A DNA stretch of 64,000 nucleotides. Source: Clarkia xantiana subsp. parviflora. Taxonomy: Eukaryota; Streptophyta; Magnoliopsida; Myrtales; Onagraceae. Under the pieces are notes generated by a model that searched no databases, was not told the origin of the DNA, and saw only the letters and a program-made list of their open reading frames with translations. Below, piece by piece: positions 62,301-64,000 of this stretch (positions are counted from its first letter, which is position 1; every line of letters begins with the position of its first letter). The translations under genes and the position numbers were made by a program. The DNA is taken from positions 11,204,763 through 11,268,762 of the forward strand of contig JAPTYO010000007.1 in assembly GCA_036873135.1 (NCBI GenBank), written 5' to 3'.

Positions 62301-63013
62301 CGCAATGAACGCAATCGCGTCAATGCATCGGCTCACTAGCTTCACCTTCTCTGCCATCGGGAGAAGCGTTTCGGCCTTGTGCAGCACCGAGATAGCCCCG
62401 GGGAGGTTGTTGAGTGCTACTTCCCCTAAGTAAGCCTCAGCCCTTCCCACAAGGTTCCCCACCGCGTAGTCCTCGCTCATCTCGAGATACTCGGCCACAC
62501 ATCGCAGCGTAGCGATGTTGTCGGTGCTGATCTCGAAGTTTATGCCGTAGCAGAACTTGGCTGCAAGTTCCAACGCCTCTGCACCTCCTGGAAGTTCCGA
62601 AAGATCGATGTTGGATAAGTCGGGTTCGGTAGAGTCCGATACGAGCTTTCGTATTAAACCACATTTAGAGACTAGAGGAAACTGCAACACAGTGTGTGAG
62701 GTCAAAAACAAATCCAAACAAATATAGCAATTATCTGCTGACTCTGTTGCCATCAATAAATTTTGAAAAACTGGTATTGGACTGAAAAGTATTAATTAAT
62801 GGATTGAAGAAGTACCTTATGCAGTGCAAGTGAAACAGCTCCAGCCTTGATAGTCACATCGCTAGGAATTTCCTGGGAAAAGATCCTGCAAAACGTACAG
62901 TGATGAGAAGATGAGTGTGGAATCGGATATTAATTAGGTAAGGGAGAGAGAGTACAATACCATTCACTAGTTCGCTTCATGGCAGTGGATAGAAGCTCCT
63001 TCTTAGAATACAT
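59386..63013 (-). CDS. BTB/POZ-NPH3 family protein, At5g67385/SR1IP1-like CUL3 adaptor
   Basis: Putative substrate adaptor of a CUL3 ubiquitin ligase; the Arabidopsis protein it most resembles (At5g67385, reported as SR1IP1) recruits the transcription factor SR1/CAMTA3 for turnover in immunity. Five exons on the minus strand: 63013-62961, 62885-62816, 62681-62103, 61488-61000 and 59934-59386, in phase, giving 579 residues. N-terminal BTB about 26-130 (DVTIKAGAVSLALHKFPLVS, AAKFCYGINFEIS), then the NPH3 domain (WWAEDLTVLRIDIFQRVL, LLPREKNAMSVSFLSMLLRAA, LDDLLIPSYSFTGDTLYDVD, KVCSLMDCQKLSREACAHAAQ), a coiled coil at about 483-511 (LKRENADLKIELVKLKMKI) and a basic C-terminus ending RRHSIS. The antepenultimate Ser with Arg two before it fits the RxS 14-3-3 motif known from NPH3. 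Exon 1 starts MYSKKELLSTAMKRTSEW as in the family. Confidence 0.93.
60105..60498. mobile_element. Probable MITE in intron 4 of the NPH3-family gene
   Basis: Outer inverted repeats TTAGGTGTCACATATGT (left) and ACATATAACACCTATTAGCAA (right), with an inner pair CCATCCGTTTTTT / AAAAAACGGACGGG. About 390 bp without coding capacity. The exact ends and target duplication were not resolved. Confidence 0.5.
60505..60699. mobile_element. Short MITE (Mutator-like), copy 2, in intron 4
   Basis: 195 bp starting GAGTAAATCTTTAAA and ending TTTTAGCATCACTC, of the same family as 5384-5534 (shared left end and shared TTTCTAT(A/G)GAAATTTCATA near the right end). Flanked by ATAATTTAA (60496-60504) and GTAATTTAA (60700-60708), a 9-bp duplication with one difference. 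It contains a doubled CAAGTGACACATGT. Confidence 0.7.
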
Positions 63014-64000
63014 AGTAGTAGGTAGGTAGCTTCTGGAGTTTGAACAATATGATGAAGCAAGACTGGCAGTATTTATTGATGATTACTACTACTACTACTC
63101 AGTCTCAGCTGGTTGGGTTTCATCAGCTAGTTACCTGCTGCCTATTGAGCATGATGATTGACAAAGAAAGTAGAAGCGATAATAACAATAATGGGTTTAA
63201 AAAGTGTAGCACACATTATTTTTATTCAAGGCGACTATCATCTTCAATTGGATTTGTGATCCAAGTACCCATTTTGGGGTCCCCAGAGACCGAGCGTATG
63301 CAAGGGTTTTTGGTAGTTATCTGGTGGTTAGAGGGGTAAGTTTGAGGATGCAATGTGTTTGTGGTGTGTGTGGGTTCGAGAGAGAAGATGAGATTGCCAG
63401 TTCAGTGGCAGCAAGCAAGGCATAGCATAGGCAGGCAAACAAACTGTTTGTTTCCACGTGGGATTTTGTTGTTTTGGGTTTGGTCGAATCGAATAATGGC
63501 AACAATTCACATCCACATAACTACACATCTCTTAATCCATCCCGCTAGATACCTATAACTAATCCTAAAAGTAGTAAACACATGATTATCACCTCCGTGC
63601 GTGGTAAAACATTTTAACCGGTAGTAATTAGGGCCGGCGATGATGAGATTACCAATAATATCATAATTATAGTATATTTTTTACTGATACAATAATCATA
63701 ATCACTGAGGTTATATTTCTTGGTACTATAACTATAACCATGATTTTTTATCACAATCAAAACCATTTAAGTATAAACATTCAAACTAGTACAATATCAT
63801 TATTTCATATAAGAAAGGGATTTAAATCAAATTGATACCTGAGTTAACAACCAAAAACAAATTGGTACATCCACTAAATTTTGTTGCAAATTGGTACCCG
63901 AGTTAACTTGGGTGTTGCACCGTTAGAAAGTGGGGTTAAAAGAGACAGAATTGCACATGTGCTCCGCACGCGACTTTTTTTCTCCAAATTCAAAATTGCA
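63014..64000. other. Upstream region of the NPH3-family gene and window end
   Basis: The probable promoter and leader of the minus-strand gene lie at 63014 to about 63400 and include a (TAC)n run near 63084. From about 63830 the sequence AAATTGGTAC(C/A)...GAGTTAAC is repeated two or three times and looks like the end of a dispersed repeat that continues past the window. No gene seen. Confidence 0.3.

Noticed and set aside
1..64000. CRISPR array, bacterial operon or biosynthetic gene cluster
   Set aside because: The DNA is plainly nuclear plant sequence; the tandem repeats found are LTRs, minisatellites and foldbacks, and the six genes are functionally unrelated.

Overview
This is nuclear plant DNA, most likely from a eudicot. 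Six spliced genes with canonical GT-AG introns encode families typical of flowering plants, and they sit in AT-rich DNA full of class I and class II transposable elements. I cannot name the species. Exon coordinates were worked out by hand from splice signals, reading frame and recall of family sequences, without alignment software.

Left gene cluster (1-13.7 kb): an ACA1/2-type autoinhibited Ca2+-ATPase (42-4024, +), a secreted X8/CBM43 callose-binding-type protein (6316-7108, +) and a RUS2/WXR1 DUF647 protein (coding 11542-13625, +, with a likely long 5' UTR intron). Between them lie a decayed LINE fragment fused to a piece of mitochondrial atp1 (4470-5061), a 151-bp MITE with a 9-bp target duplication (5384-5534) and a 973-bp, GC-rich, almost fully palindromic foldback element (7720-8692) directly upstream of the RUS2 leader.

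Transposon-rich middle (13.7-49.4 kb): I found no intact host gene here. In order it holds a Helitron 3' end (about 15.68 kb), a LINE reverse-transcriptase relic (19.7-21.3 kb), a gypsy LTR with primer-binding site (21.8-22.6 kb), the first copy of a CGTGTTCGTGTCGTG-rich dispersed repeat, a non-coding LTR retrotransposon with GCATT target duplication (24872-30980), a truncated gypsy LTR abutting a 2.26-kb CACTA-like foldback (32655-34912), the second copy of the dispersed repeat, a Helitron (35422-36519), a hAT MITE (37936-38498), an LTR-like relic, a tandem array of four LTRs and three internal domains of a TRIM-type element with one ACTAT target duplication around the whole array (40483-43400), and a deleted copia element. 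The copia element has a 1.5-kb solo LTR inside its RNase H region and a second solo LTR inside its own 3' LTR.

Right gene cluster (50.7-63 kb): an HLS1-type GNAT-domain protein (50717-52469, +), a secreted class III peroxidase (54927-57289, -) and a BTB/NPH3 protein closest, as I recall it, to Arabidopsis At5g67385/SR1IP1 (59386-63013, -). The six genes act in separate processes (calcium transport, cell wall, UV-B/auxin response, apical hook, cell-wall redox, CUL3 adaptor), and nothing suggests a shared pathway or cluster.

I see no clearly new biochemical system. The most unusual items are the multi-LTR TRIM array and its ORF, the LINE-atp1 chimera, the two large hairpin-forming elements and the nested solo LTRs.
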